Shown piece after piece: positions 1-7,290 of a DNA stretch of 8,209 nucleotides (within the stretch, counting starts at the first letter, position 1; each line of letters begins with the position of its first letter). Both the position numbers and the translations under genes were made by a program. The notes beneath the pieces are model-generated. The model saw nothing but the letters and a program-made list of their open reading frames with translations, made no database searches and was not told the origin of the DNA. Source of the stretch: Candidatus Colimorpha onthohippi (GTDB lineage Bacteria; Bacteroidota; Bacteroidia; Bacteroidales; P3); contig JAGHVA010000020.1 in the NCBI GenBank assembly GCA_018064565.1, forward strand, positions 1 through 8,209, read 5' to 3'.

Positions 1-1
1 T

Positions 2-412
2 AGTATTATCATCAACGCATGGGTTCCGATACTTTTTGAGTATGGCAATTCACATGGCGATGAGGCTTGTAAGGAGCGTGCGGTGGACTTGTTAAGGCAG
101 ATAACACCAGAGAGCAATCGTGTTGTAGATATATGGAAACGGGCTGGTATTGTACCACATGATGCGGCTCAAAGCCAAGCGTTAATTCAACTGTATAACG
201 AATATTGTCAGCATCGTTTCTGTCTGCGATGTCAGTTGGGTTCTTGCTTTATTCGTATGCGTGAGAACGTTTTCGATAAGCCGAGTGCGGACAAGCAAGC
301 TTGTGTGTCGAGGCGAGAAAACGACTGTTGCGAAGCAACGAACGTTTTCGATAAGCCGAGCGCAGACAAGCAAGCTTGTGTGTCGACATGCCTTTCGGCA
401 GGCAGTGAGTGA
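2..412 (+). CDS. DUF2851 family protein, C-terminal part (5' end outside window)
   Basis: The frame is open from the window edge and ends at TGA 410-412, giving about 136 visible residues. The visible part reads INAWVPILFEYG near its start and ends its conserved part with YCQHRFCLRCQLGS. This matches my memory of the C-terminus of the Bacteroidetes DUF2851 family, whose function is unknown. The Cys cluster (C-x5-C-x2-C-x4-C) could bind metal, but that is inference. Family members normally stop soon after the CLRC..G motif. Here the frame continues for about 45 more residues through a repeated DNA element (NVFDKPSADKQACVS appears twice), ending in TCLSAGSE. The tail is therefore probably a late addition by readthrough into a repeat, not part of the fold. 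The stop overlaps a possible GTG start of the next gene (GTGA, 409-412). The internal GTG at 83 is not a real start, because the homologous frame extends upstream of it. Confidence 0.75.
   Translation, partial: SIIINAWVPILFEYGNSHGDEACKERAVDLLRQITPESNRVVDIWKRAGIVPHDAAQSQALIQLYNEYCQHRFCLRCQLGSCFIRMRENVFDKPSADKQACVSRRENDCCEATNVFDKPSADKQACVSTCLSAGSE
265..311 (+). repeat. 47-bp direct repeat, copy 1
   Basis: This begins GAACGTTTTCGATAAG and ends GTGTGTCGA. It matches 340-386 at 45 of 47 positions. The two differences (T286/C361 and G289/A364) both fall at third codon positions of the DUF2851 frame and are silent (Ser AGT/AGC, Ala GCG/GCA). It contains the short hairpin ACAAGC-AA-GCTTGT (291-304). 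Confidence 0.9.
317..349. repeat. Foldback (inverted repeat) between the two direct repeats
   Basis: The arms GAAAACG (317-323) and CGTTTTC (343-349) enclose a second stem, GTTGC (327-331) with GCAAC (335-339), around a GAA loop. A three-base internal loop lies on each side. The CGTTTTC arm recurs at 268-274 and the GAAAACG arm at 413-419. Each 47-bp repeat is thus bracketed by inverted CGTTTTC/GAAAACG ends, an arrangement like REP/BIME or small MITE-type elements. It falls within coding sequence, so a role as a terminator is unlikely; there is no T-tract. Confidence 0.7.
340..386 (+). repeat. 47-bp direct repeat, copy 2
   Basis: This second copy lies exactly 75 bp (25 codons) after copy 1, so both copies encode NVFDKPSADKQACVS in the same frame. 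Identity ends sharply at both sides: position 339 differs from 264, and position 387 from 312. It carries the same ACAAGC-AA-GCTTGT hairpin (366-379). A further small hairpin, TGCC-TTTC-GGCA (389-400), follows directly. Confidence 0.9.
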
Positions 413-453
413 GAAAACGGTGCTATGAAATAAAACAAATAGTAATATATAGT

Positions 454-2952
454 ATGGTAGTATCAACAATAAACAGCATTTTGCGTTGTAGCGAATGCTA
501 CATAACCGACGATACCCGTCAGGTGGATATTCTGCTTACGGACAGTAGAAAGTTGACATCGGCGAGTCGGAGTTTGTTTTTTGCTATTCCCACTGCTCGT
601 AATACAGGCTTTAGGTATGTCGTGGAGTTGTATGATAAGGGCGTGCGTAATTTTATTGTCAGCAATAACCTCACGTTGGAGGAAAGAGAGGTGTTGCAAA
701 CAATCAAGGATGCGAATGTATGGATGGTGCCTGATGTGGTGAGGGCATTGCAGCAACTCGCCGAAGAGCATAGGGCGAAGTATGATATCCCTATTATTGG
801 AATCACAGGAAGCAATGGCAAAACGATAGTGAAGGATTGGTTGTATCAGATGCTTTCTGTTGACCGACGTGTTGTGATAAGTCCGCGCAGTTATAACTCG
901 CAGATAGGTGTCCCGTTGTCGGTATGGCAACTTTCGGGTAGTGCGGAGTTAGGTGTCTTTGAGACAGGAATTTCATTGCCAGGTGAAATGGATAAATTGC
1001 GTAGGGTTATCAATCCCACGATAGGTATCTTTACGAATATTGGACAAGCGCACGATGAGAATTTTTTGAGCACGTCGCACAAAATTGCTGAGAAACTACA
1101 GCTGTTTTTGAATGCTGATACGTTGATTTATTGTTCCGATTATCAAGAGATACATTCTGCTATATTGCGCGCAGAGGGGCTGCGTAATGTGAAACGGTTC
1201 ACCTGGGGCCATTCGCCAGATGATATGCTTCGTGTATGCTCGCAGGAGTTGGTCAACGGTCACACGATAATCCATATAAGTTACCAAGGACAAGAGACGG
1301 CTGTGTCGATCCCGTTTGTGGATAGAGCCTCGACAGAAAATGCGTTGCATTGTATTGCTACAATGCTTTATTTAGGTTATGATCTGTCTACAGTGGTTCA
1401 TCGTAGTGCCAATCTTACTCCTATCGAAATGCGGTTGGAGATGAAAGAAGGTACTCATAATTGCCTATTAATCAATGACGGTTATAGTCTTGACCTAAAC
1501 TCGTTATCTATTGCCTTGGAGGTGTTGGCAAACGACACGACACATACCAAGCATACACTGATATTGAGTGATATGGTGCAAACGGGTATGTTCGAGACTG
1601 ATTTGTATGAAGAGGTAGCTCAGTTGTTGAAACTGCGTAAGGTGGATTGTTTGGTAGGTATCGGTGATGCTCTGTGCCGAAATAAGCATCTGTTTGACGT
1701 CCCCAAATCGTATTTTTACATAGATACCGATGAGTTTTTGAAGAAACATGCGTTGTCTCGTTTCAACAATGAAACAGTGCTGATTAAGGGTGCTCGTGTG
1801 TTTAGATTTGAGCATATCGTCAAGATGTTGCAACGCAAGACGCATGAAACTATCATGGAGGTGGATCTAAATGCACTGGTCAATAATCTAAACTATTATC
1901 GGTCGCGGATCAACTCAACGACCAAAATGATGGCTATGGTCAAAGCCTCGTCGTATGGTGCGGGTACGGTAGAAGTTGCCAATGTGTTACAATATAATAA
2001 TGTGGATTATCTCACGGTGGCATATTCCGACGAAGGTGTGGAGTTGCGTAGGGGAGGGGTATCTCTACCTATAATGGTGATGAATCCTGAGGAAAGCAGT
2101 TTTCAAGATATCATCCAGTATAATCTTGAGCCAGATATATATAGTTTTAGGATTTTCGAGCTGTTCGCCTCTGCGGCATCCCTGTTCGTCAAAGGAGGCA
2201 AGAAGATACCTATCCATATTGAGTTGGATACGGGTATGCACAGACTTGGTTTTGGATACCAGGATCTTAATGAGCTGTCGGCAAGACTTTCCGAAAAGGA
2301 TTGTCCATTGCGGGTTCAATCCATATTCTCGCATCTTGCCTGTAGCGAAGATCCTGCGATGGATGATTTTACCAGAACGCAAATTGACCGTTTTAGAAAA
2401 TGGAGTACAGAACTAAAAAAATCACTGAAAGATGATTCCGTCTGTTGTCATATCCTTAACTCTTCGGGCATCACGCGTTTTCCTGAGGCTCAGATGGATA
2501 TGGTTCGATTAGGCATCGGTCTATATGGAATCTCGCCTGAACCAGACGTTCAACGACATCTCCTTTCTGTAAGCAAGGTCAAAACGCGCGTTTCGCAGGT
2601 AAAAGATATTCCGAAAGGCGACTCGGTAGGCTACAACCGTCGGTGGATTGCGCAATGCGATTCGCGTATAGCCATAATCCCTATTGGTTACGCAGATGGA
2701 TTGAGTCGTATTTTGGGTAATGGAGTGGGTAAGGTGTTCATCAACGGCCACCAGGCACCAATAATAGGTAGTATCTGTATGGATATGTGTTTTGTGGATG
2801 TAACGGGTATCTCTTGTGCAGAGGGCACCGAAGTGGTCATATTTGGTGATGCTAAGCAATTGGTTAATCTGGCGGATCTGGCAGGTACCATATCTTATGA
2901 GGTTTTGACATCGGTGTCGCCGAGGGTTAAGCGGGTATATTATCGCGAATAG
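454..2952 (+). CDS. murF-alr: Bifunctional UDP-MurNAc-tripeptide:D-Ala-D-Ala ligase / alanine racemase
   Basis: This cytoplasmic fusion protein of about 832 residues makes D-alanine from L-alanine (racemase half) and adds D-Ala-D-Ala to UDP-MurNAc-tripeptide (MurF half) in peptidoglycan precursor synthesis. The MurF half (about 1-460) has the ATP-binding loop GITGSNGKT at 116-124, then NSQIGVPLS and ETGISLPGEMDKL. The racemase half (about 465-832) has the PLP lysine in MVKASSYGAG (Lys497), HIELDTGMHRLGF, the catalytic tyrosine in VGYNRR (Tyr727), IGYADGLSR and the ICMDM loop (Cys775). All main racemase residues are present and the length is normal for the Bacteroidales fusion. I chose ATG 454 because the product then starts a few residues before the expected MurF N-terminus. 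A GTG at 409, overlapping the upstream stop, would add 15 residues. The usual DSYN motif of MurF reads D-G-Y-S at 342-345. Probably cotranscribed with the MFS gene. Confidence 0.95.
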   Translation: MVVSTINSILRCSECYITDDTRQVDILLTDSRKLTSASRSLFFAIPTARNTGFRYVVELYDKGVRNFIVSNNLTLEEREVLQTIKDANVWMVPDVVRALQQLAEEHRAKYDIPIIGITGSNGKTIVKDWLYQMLSVDRRVVISPRSYNSQIGVPLSVWQLSGSAELGVFETGISLPGEMDKLRRVINPTIGIFTNIGQAHDENFLSTSHKIAEKLQLFLNADTLIYCSDYQEIHSAILRAEGLRNVKRFTWGHSPDDMLRVCSQELVNGHTIIHISYQGQETAVSIPFVDRASTENALHCIATMLYLGYDLSTVVHRSANLTPIEMRLEMKEGTHNCLLINDGYSLDLNSLSIALEVLANDTTHTKHTLILSDMVQTGMFETDLYEEVAQLLKLRKVDCLVGIGDALCRNKHLFDVPKSYFYIDTDEFLKKHALSRFNNETVLIKGARVFRFEHIVKMLQRKTHETIMEVDLNALVNNLNYYRSRINSTTKMMAMVKASSYGAGTVEVANVLQYNNVDYLTVAYSDEGVELRRGGVSLPIMVMNPEESSFQDIIQYNLEPDIYSFRIFELFASAASLFVKGGKKIPIHIELDTGMHRLGFGYQDLNELSARLSEKDCPLRVQSIFSHLACSEDPAMDDFTRTQIDRFRKWSTELKKSLKDDSVCCHILNSSGITRFPEAQMDMVRLGIGLYGISPEPDVQRHLLSVSKVKTRVSQVKDIPKGDSVGYNRRWIAQCDSRIAIIPIGYADGLSRILGNGVGKVFINGHQAPIIGSICMDMCFVDVTGISCAEGTEVVIFGDAKQLVNLADLAGTISYEVLTSVSPRVKRVYYRE

Positions 2953-2982
2953 TCTATCTGTCAATCAAACAAACCGTCTGCT

Positions 2983-4158
2983 ATGGAAGAGAAATTGTGG
3001 AATGCGAATTATCTAAAGACATGGGTCGCCAATTTTATGATATTTTTTTCATTTTATTTGGTGACGCCGTTGTTGCCGATTTACCTGCACGACACGTTCG
3101 CTGCCGACAAAGATACCGTAGGCATGGTGCTTTTTGGTTATGCTGTTTTGGCATTGTTGTCGCGTCTGTTCAGTGGATATATCGTGGATCGGTTTAAGCG
3201 CAAGACGGTGCTGATGATTAGCTTTTTTCTCTTCACGTTGTTCTTTGTGGGATATATCGTTGCGGGGTCGTTGTTGCTTTTTGCGTTGGTGCGCACGTTT
3301 CATGGAGCACCATTCGGCACAGCTACGGTGGCAAATAACACGATGGCTATCGATGTATTGCCATCATCGCGCCGTACAGAAGGTATCGGCTATTATGGGC
3401 TTAGCAATAATATCGCAACGGCAATCAGTCCATCGCTCGCTATCTGGATATATCATGTTACGCATAATTTTGAGATATTGTTTTGGATTTCGATGGTGGT
3501 GGCTGTAGTAGGATTGTTGGTCGATGCTACTATCAAGGCACCTCGGAAAGAGTTGAAAAAAGACGCACAACCGTTGTCGCTTGACCGCTTTTTTCTTATC
3601 AAAGGCACAGGAGCTGCACTCACTATAGTCTGCTTCTCGTTCTCGTATGGCATCGTGTCAACATACGTGGCTATTTATGGTCAGGAGCAGTTGGGTATCA
3701 GCGCAGGTGCTGGTATCTTTTTTCTACTGATTTCGTTAGGACTGATCTTGTCGCGCCTGCAGGGCAATAAAGCTTTACGCGAGGGCAAGATATCTTACAA
3801 TGCAGGTTTGGGAATTAGCGTGTCGTTGTGCGGTTACCTATTGTTTGCAGCGGTGCCCAATGTGTTTGGATATTATGGAGCTGCGCTGATTATCGGATTA
3901 GGCAATGGTCACATGTATCCTGCCTATCAGAATATGTTTATCAACTTAGCACCCCATACGCAGAGGGGTACCGCCAACAGTTCGATACTGGTGTCGTGGG
4001 ATTTGGGTGTTGGATTAGGTATCTTGTTGGGAGGCGTTTGTGCCGAGCACTGGGGTTATAGTGCAGCTTTCTGGGTGGGCTGGGTTGTGAATATGATAGG
4101 CTTTGTAGGCTTTTGGTGCTATGTGCGCAACCACTACGAGCGCAACAAGTTGAGGTAA
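2983..4158 (+). CDS. MFS transporter, 12-TM type, substrate unknown
   Basis: This 391-residue inner-membrane protein has hydrophobic segments spaced as in a 12-helix major facilitator. The first helix (about 15-34) runs into PLLPIYL. The MFS motif A lies between helices 2 and 3 as GYIVDRFKRK (65-74). A charged central loop (about 185-200, APRKELKKDAQP) separates the two halves, and the C-terminus is basic (NHYERNKLR). It is predicted to be a proton-coupled or facilitated carrier of a small molecule. Nothing in the sequence fixes the substrate; an efflux role is common for single-component MFS proteins of this size but is only a guess. The start is ATG 2983, 30 bases after the murF-alr stop with no promoter or terminator visible between them, so the two are probably one transcript. 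The gene converges on the HD phosphohydrolase gene with an 82-base gap. Confidence 0.88.
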   Translation: MEEKLWNANYLKTWVANFMIFFSFYLVTPLLPIYLHDTFAADKDTVGMVLFGYAVLALLSRLFSGYIVDRFKRKTVLMISFFLFTLFFVGYIVAGSLLLFALVRTFHGAPFGTATVANNTMAIDVLPSSRRTEGIGYYGLSNNIATAISPSLAIWIYHVTHNFEILFWISMVVAVVGLLVDATIKAPRKELKKDAQPLSLDRFFLIKGTGAALTIVCFSFSYGIVSTYVAIYGQEQLGISAGAGIFFLLISLGLILSRLQGNKALREGKISYNAGLGISVSLCGYLLFAAVPNVFGYYGAALIIGLGNGHMYPAYQNMFINLAPHTQRGTANSSILVSWDLGVGLGILLGGVCAEHWGYSAAFWVGWVVNMIGFVGFWCYVRNHYERNKLR

Positions 4159-4240
4159 CTCTCCGTGTGATGCGCTCTATAGGTTAATCTCCATCAATTT
4201 TGCTTGTACGATGGGATAGGAGGGGTGAGTGAATTGCTGG

Positions 4241-6208
4241 CTATTTGGATTTGTCTGAGGCCACAGGATAGGCTATTCGGGCATGGTAGATGCTGAGCAT
4301 ACGACTTTTGAGCATTCGCCGGATATTGCTTATGTCGTTGAAAGTTAGTGTGCATGAACTCATCTGACCTGCCTCTATCTTGCCAAACACAATGCTATCC
4401 ACAATCTTGTCGATATGCTCTTTGTCGTGCTCGTGTAGGCTTTTGCAGGCAGCCTCTACGCTATCTACTATCATCACTACAGCGGTCTCGCGCGAGTAGG
4501 GAGTGGGACCAGGATATCTGAATACTGATTCGTTAATTTCCTCGTTGGGATGCTCGTTTTTGTACTTGGTGTAAAAATAACCAGTATAGGTAGTGCCGTG
4601 ATGGCAACGGATGAAGTCAATAATCTCGGAAGGAAGTTTGTATTGGTGTGCCAAAGCTATACCATCGATAACATGTTGAGTGATGATGCGAGCACTCTCT
4701 TCACAAGAGAGTTCGGTGTGTGGGTTGTAGCCACTGTTTTGGTTTTCGGTAAAATAGATAGGTGCGTTGATTTTCCCAATATCGTGATACATGGCTCCCA
4801 CTTTTGCCAGCAGTGCGTTACCGCCAATCTCGCTGATGATGTCTTCGCTGAGGTTGGCTACTTGCATGCTGTGTTGGAACGTGCCTGGGGCTCGCCGCGA
4901 CAACTCGCGCAGAGCAGGCGTGTTGGTGTTGGCAATCTCCATTAGCGAGAGGTTGGTGGTGATGTGAAAACTGCGTTCAAAAAGGTAAATCAAGGGGTGC
5001 GCCAGCAACGTAAGGATTGCGTTGATGAAGAAGATGAGGTACCGGTCGGGTCGCAGGTTGTGCAGGTTGGTGTCCTGCCATAAGATACCACATGTATATA
5101 TGGTGGCATAGGTTACAAAAATAACGAGGCTCACTACAAAAAATTGACTTCTCCGTTCGAAGTCCTTCACGGTGATGATACTCATCATACCTGCGATGAG
5201 TTGGTAAAATATGAACTCAAAACTGTCTGGAACCATGTGTCCGAGTATGATGATGGTGGTCAGGTGCACATATAGGGCTGCCCGCATGTCGTAGATGGCA
5301 TGAATCAAGATAGGACCGATACAGAGTGGCACTACCAAAAACCATGTGCTCCGCACCTGCATCACGAGCGACATAGATAATGTCATCAACAGAATAGTGG
5401 TTAAGACGATGATGATATTGGTTGTGCTGTCAAGAATACGGTGGTGGGTAACCTTAAGAAACATAAACAAGGCGGCGAAGGCGATGGCACACAACATAAA
5501 CCGTCCTATATAATGGGCATAAGGATTGTACTGCTCAATAAAACGCTTGTCGTTCTCGGCTTCGAGCGAAGATAGCATGGCAACCTTCTCGGGTGTTACC
5601 AATTCGCCTTTGGCAACGATAAGTTGCCCAGTGGTGATTACTTGTGATGTGTAGGACAACTGGGAAAGTCTTGAGTCTAACTCCAACTGTGTGCGTGTGT
5701 TGTCGAATCTCAGGCTGGGTGCCAAAATAGAATCAATCAGTAGTGCATCGGACAGGCTGGTGGGTAATACAAATTCAGAAGGTTTGTGTTCGGTTCCGCT
5801 GTTGCCAGTCAGTATGACGATGGTGTGGTTTTGAACGTCAGGGTATTCGTCAGCGAGCTCTATATAGCCGATTTTGTATATGCTGTCGATTGATTTGCGC
5901 AGTGCATTATGCTGGCTGGAGGGTAACCGCAATTTCATCAGCCGTTGGATGGCGGTGGTATGCGCATTGCTGTCGGGTTGATAAAAAAGGACACATTTTG
6001 ATTTAGCCAATGCGAGGTCATTGGCTTTCTGTTCAGCGTCTTTTACTACTTGAAAATCAAACGGCGCATACAAATCGTTAGATTTCCAAAATGCCCCGAG
6101 TGCATAGTCGTAGTGTGTGCCGTGACTCTTGTGCGGAAACATGATGATGATGAGCACGATGGTAACAACGGTGGCGCAAATTTGTTTGATAAGAGTGAGG
6201 TGTCTCAT
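4241..6208 (-). CDS. 7TM-HD family phosphohydrolase (PgpH/YqfF type), probable c-di-AMP phosphodiesterase
   Basis: The predicted product has about 655 residues. It has an N-terminal membrane anchor (about 7-24), then an extracytoplasmic 7TMR-HDED-type domain (about 28-230) with LYAPFDFQVVKDAEQKA near its start and GQLIVAKGELVTPEKVAML near its end. A block of membrane helices follows (about 235-415), then a cytoplasmic HD domain. HD metal-ligand candidates are His446 (GTFQHSMQVA), His475-Asp476 (HDIGK) and His536-His537 (CHHG). The signature YPGPTPYSRETAVVMIVDSV follows. Listeria PgpH, of this architecture, hydrolyses cyclic-di-AMP; that activity is inferred here by family. I prefer ATG 6208 over TTG 6214, since both give the same anchor. 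The C-terminus ends in YPVASDKSK, but an open +1 frame follows (see findings). It is transcribed divergently from the radical SAM gene; a TATCTTTG element sits about 40 bases upstream. It could be called pgpH by homology, but I leave the symbol blank. Confidence 0.92.
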   Translation of the reverse strand: MRHLTLIKQICATVVTIVLIIIMFPHKSHGTHYDYALGAFWKSNDLYAPFDFQVVKDAEQKANDLALAKSKCVLFYQPDSNAHTTAIQRLMKLRLPSSQHNALRKSIDSIYKIGYIELADEYPDVQNHTIVILTGNSGTEHKPSEFVLPTSLSDALLIDSILAPSLRFDNTRTQLELDSRLSQLSYTSQVITTGQLIVAKGELVTPEKVAMLSSLEAENDKRFIEQYNPYAHYIGRFMLCAIAFAALFMFLKVTHHRILDSTTNIIIVLTTILLMTLSMSLVMQVRSTWFLVVPLCIGPILIHAIYDMRAALYVHLTTIIILGHMVPDSFEFIFYQLIAGMMSIITVKDFERRSQFFVVSLVIFVTYATIYTCGILWQDTNLHNLRPDRYLIFFINAILTLLAHPLIYLFERSFHITTNLSLMEIANTNTPALRELSRRAPGTFQHSMQVANLSEDIISEIGGNALLAKVGAMYHDIGKINAPIYFTENQNSGYNPHTELSCEESARIITQHVIDGIALAHQYKLPSEIIDFIRCHHGTTYTGYFYTKYKNEHPNEEINESVFRYPGPTPYSRETAVVMIVDSVEAACKSLHEHDKEHIDKIVDSIVFGKIEAGQMSSCTLTFNDISNIRRMLKSRMLSIYHARIAYPVASDKSK

Positions 6209-6249
6209 TTTCAATAGTTAGTAAAGCGTAAGTGTTGAATAATGTTTGG

Positions 6250-6257
6250 CAAAGATA
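6250..6257 (-). promoter_or_regulatory. Bacteroidetes-type -7 promoter element for the HD phosphohydrolase gene
   Basis: Read on the minus strand the bases are TATCTTTG, a full match to TAnnTTTG. It lies 41 bases upstream of ATG 6208, giving a predicted leader of roughly 35 bases. A TTTG (6272-6275) lies upstream but only 14 bases away, shorter than the usual spacing of about 19, so the -33 part is uncertain. Confidence 0.6.
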
Positions 6258-6321
6258 CAATTATTTTACTTCAAACAGAGATGTCTTGCTCAAAAATATT
6301 GTGAGTACGCTTTTTTTTGTG

Positions 6322-6329
6322 TACCTTTG
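6322..6329 (+). promoter_or_regulatory. Bacteroidetes-type -7 promoter element for the radical SAM gene
   Basis: The bases TACCTTTG match TAnnTTTG fully. An ATTG (6298-6301, three of four bases of TTTG) lies 20 bases upstream, close to the expected spacing for the -33 element. The ATG of the radical SAM gene begins only nine bases after this box, so transcription should begin at or within a few bases of the start codon. Confidence 0.65.
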
Positions 6330-6338
6330 CACCCCGTA

Positions 6339-7268
6339 ATGAATATAAGTTTTATATCAGGGGAGGGTACTTGTGCTTGCTGTCCGCGCCATTGTGTGGC
6401 GGATCGCATTAGAGTGAAAGGTTTTTGTGCGTCGGGACTTGATCCTGAAGTGGCCTCGGTGTGCCGACATCTGGGCGAAGAGCCACCGTTGTGTGGAGAA
6501 AAGGGTATATGCAATCTTTTTTACGCCCATTGCAACCTGCAGTGTGTATATTGTCAGAATTATAAGATTAGCAGGGCTGCTGTTGACGCATCCATGATAT
6601 TCTACCATTCGTTGCGTGAGGTGGTGCAAAGGGTGGAGTCAGTTTTGGCTGACAGCGAACCAGTGTTGGGGTTGGTTAGCCCCACGCATTATGCTGCCAC
6701 CATACCAAGTTTGATTGAGGCACTTCATTCGGATGGAGTCTGTCCGACTGTGGTTTATAACAGCAATGGGTACGACAGTGTTGAGATGTTGCGGATGCTG
6801 GAACCATATATTGATGTTTATCTTCCTGATTTCAAATATTCTGATAGTTCGCTTGCTGCAGAGTGGAGTCATGCTGCGGACTATCCGCTGAAGGCGCAGT
6901 TGGCAATCAGCGAGATGTGCAGACAAAAGGGAAGCGGATTGTTGTGCGACGATCGTGGAATGGCATTTAGGGGTGTGATTGTGCGTCATCTGGTATTGCC
7001 AGGGCAGGTGCATAACAGCATGGGCGTGTTGGATTGGATGGCGGACAATCTGCCGATGAATATCCATATCTCGCTTATGGCGCAGTATTTCCCACCACAG
7101 GGCGTTGAATTGCCTGCACCGTTGCGTCGTACAGTATCACCAGAGGAGTATGCCCAGGTTGTGAATCATTACCATCAGTTGGGCTTTTACAACGGTTGGG
7201 TGCAGGAACTCTCGGCATCGGAAACATACCGTCCCGATTTCCGTGAGCAGCAGGCATTTGAAGTGTAG
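6339..7268 (+). CDS. PflX-like radical SAM protein (COG1313)
   Basis: This 309-residue iron-sulfur protein belongs to the group related to pyruvate formate-lyase activating enzymes but of unknown substrate. The radical SAM cluster motif is C65-x3-C69-x2-C72 in AHCNLQCVYCQNY, expected to hold the 4Fe-4S cluster that cleaves S-adenosylmethionine. Upstream is the family's conserved N-terminus, with CCPRHCVADR, GFC and LGEEPPLCGEKG. Cys12, Cys15, Cys19 and Cys30 could form a second metal site, which is inference. Later motifs include SPTHYA, YNSNGYDS, YLPDFKYSD and RHLVLPGQ, as in COG1313 proteins. Length is normal. The frame is open from 6246, but ATG 6339 is preferred: it places the start just before the conserved CxxC region, and a promoter box lies at 6322-6329, so upstream codons would not be in the mRNA. 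It is probably cotranscribed with the 184-residue protein gene 22 bases downstream. Confidence 0.88.
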   Translation: MNISFISGEGTCACCPRHCVADRIRVKGFCASGLDPEVASVCRHLGEEPPLCGEKGICNLFYAHCNLQCVYCQNYKISRAAVDASMIFYHSLREVVQRVESVLADSEPVLGLVSPTHYAATIPSLIEALHSDGVCPTVVYNSNGYDSVEMLRMLEPYIDVYLPDFKYSDSSLAAEWSHAADYPLKAQLAISEMCRQKGSGLLCDDRGMAFRGVIVRHLVLPGQVHNSMGVLDWMADNLPMNIHISLMAQYFPPQGVELPAPLRRTVSPEEYAQVVNHYHQLGFYNGWVQELSASETYRPDFREQQAFEV

Positions 7269-7290
7269 CATCGTTTAGTGTATAGGAAGT

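Larger units (their letters stand above)
6209..6338. promoter_or_regulatory. Divergent intergenic promoter region
   Basis: About 130 bases separate the start codons of the HD phosphohydrolase (minus) and radical SAM (plus) genes. The region is AT-rich, with a T-run at 6311-6318, and holds one Bacteroidetes -7 box per strand (6250-6257 minus, 6322-6329 plus). Their centres are about 72 bases apart. I see no obvious operator palindrome between them. Confidence 0.6.

Noticed and set aside
182..469. Minus-strand reading frames of 95 and 68 residues across the repeat region
   Set aside because: They are antisense to the DUF2851 end and arise from the repeated DNA (ACLSALGLSKTF twice). They have no promoter or start context and overlap well-supported plus-strand genes.
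463..930. 155-residue minus-strand frame inside murF-alr
   Set aside because: It is antisense to the conserved MurF domain including the ATP-binding loop, so it is a coding shadow.
4191..4214. Possible terminator hairpin CCATC/GATGG between the convergent genes
   Set aside because: The stem has only five pairs with a 14-base loop and no T-tract on either strand. It is not enough to call a terminator.
4550..4945. 131-residue plus-strand frame inside the HD phosphohydrolase gene
   Set aside because: It lies antisense to the strongly conserved HD domain, and its translation resembles no protein I know. It is a shadow of the real gene.
7284..7288. AGGAA as a Shine-Dalgarno site for the 184-residue protein gene
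   Set aside because: It ends two bases before the ATG, too close for normal pairing, and Bacteroidetes rarely use such sites.
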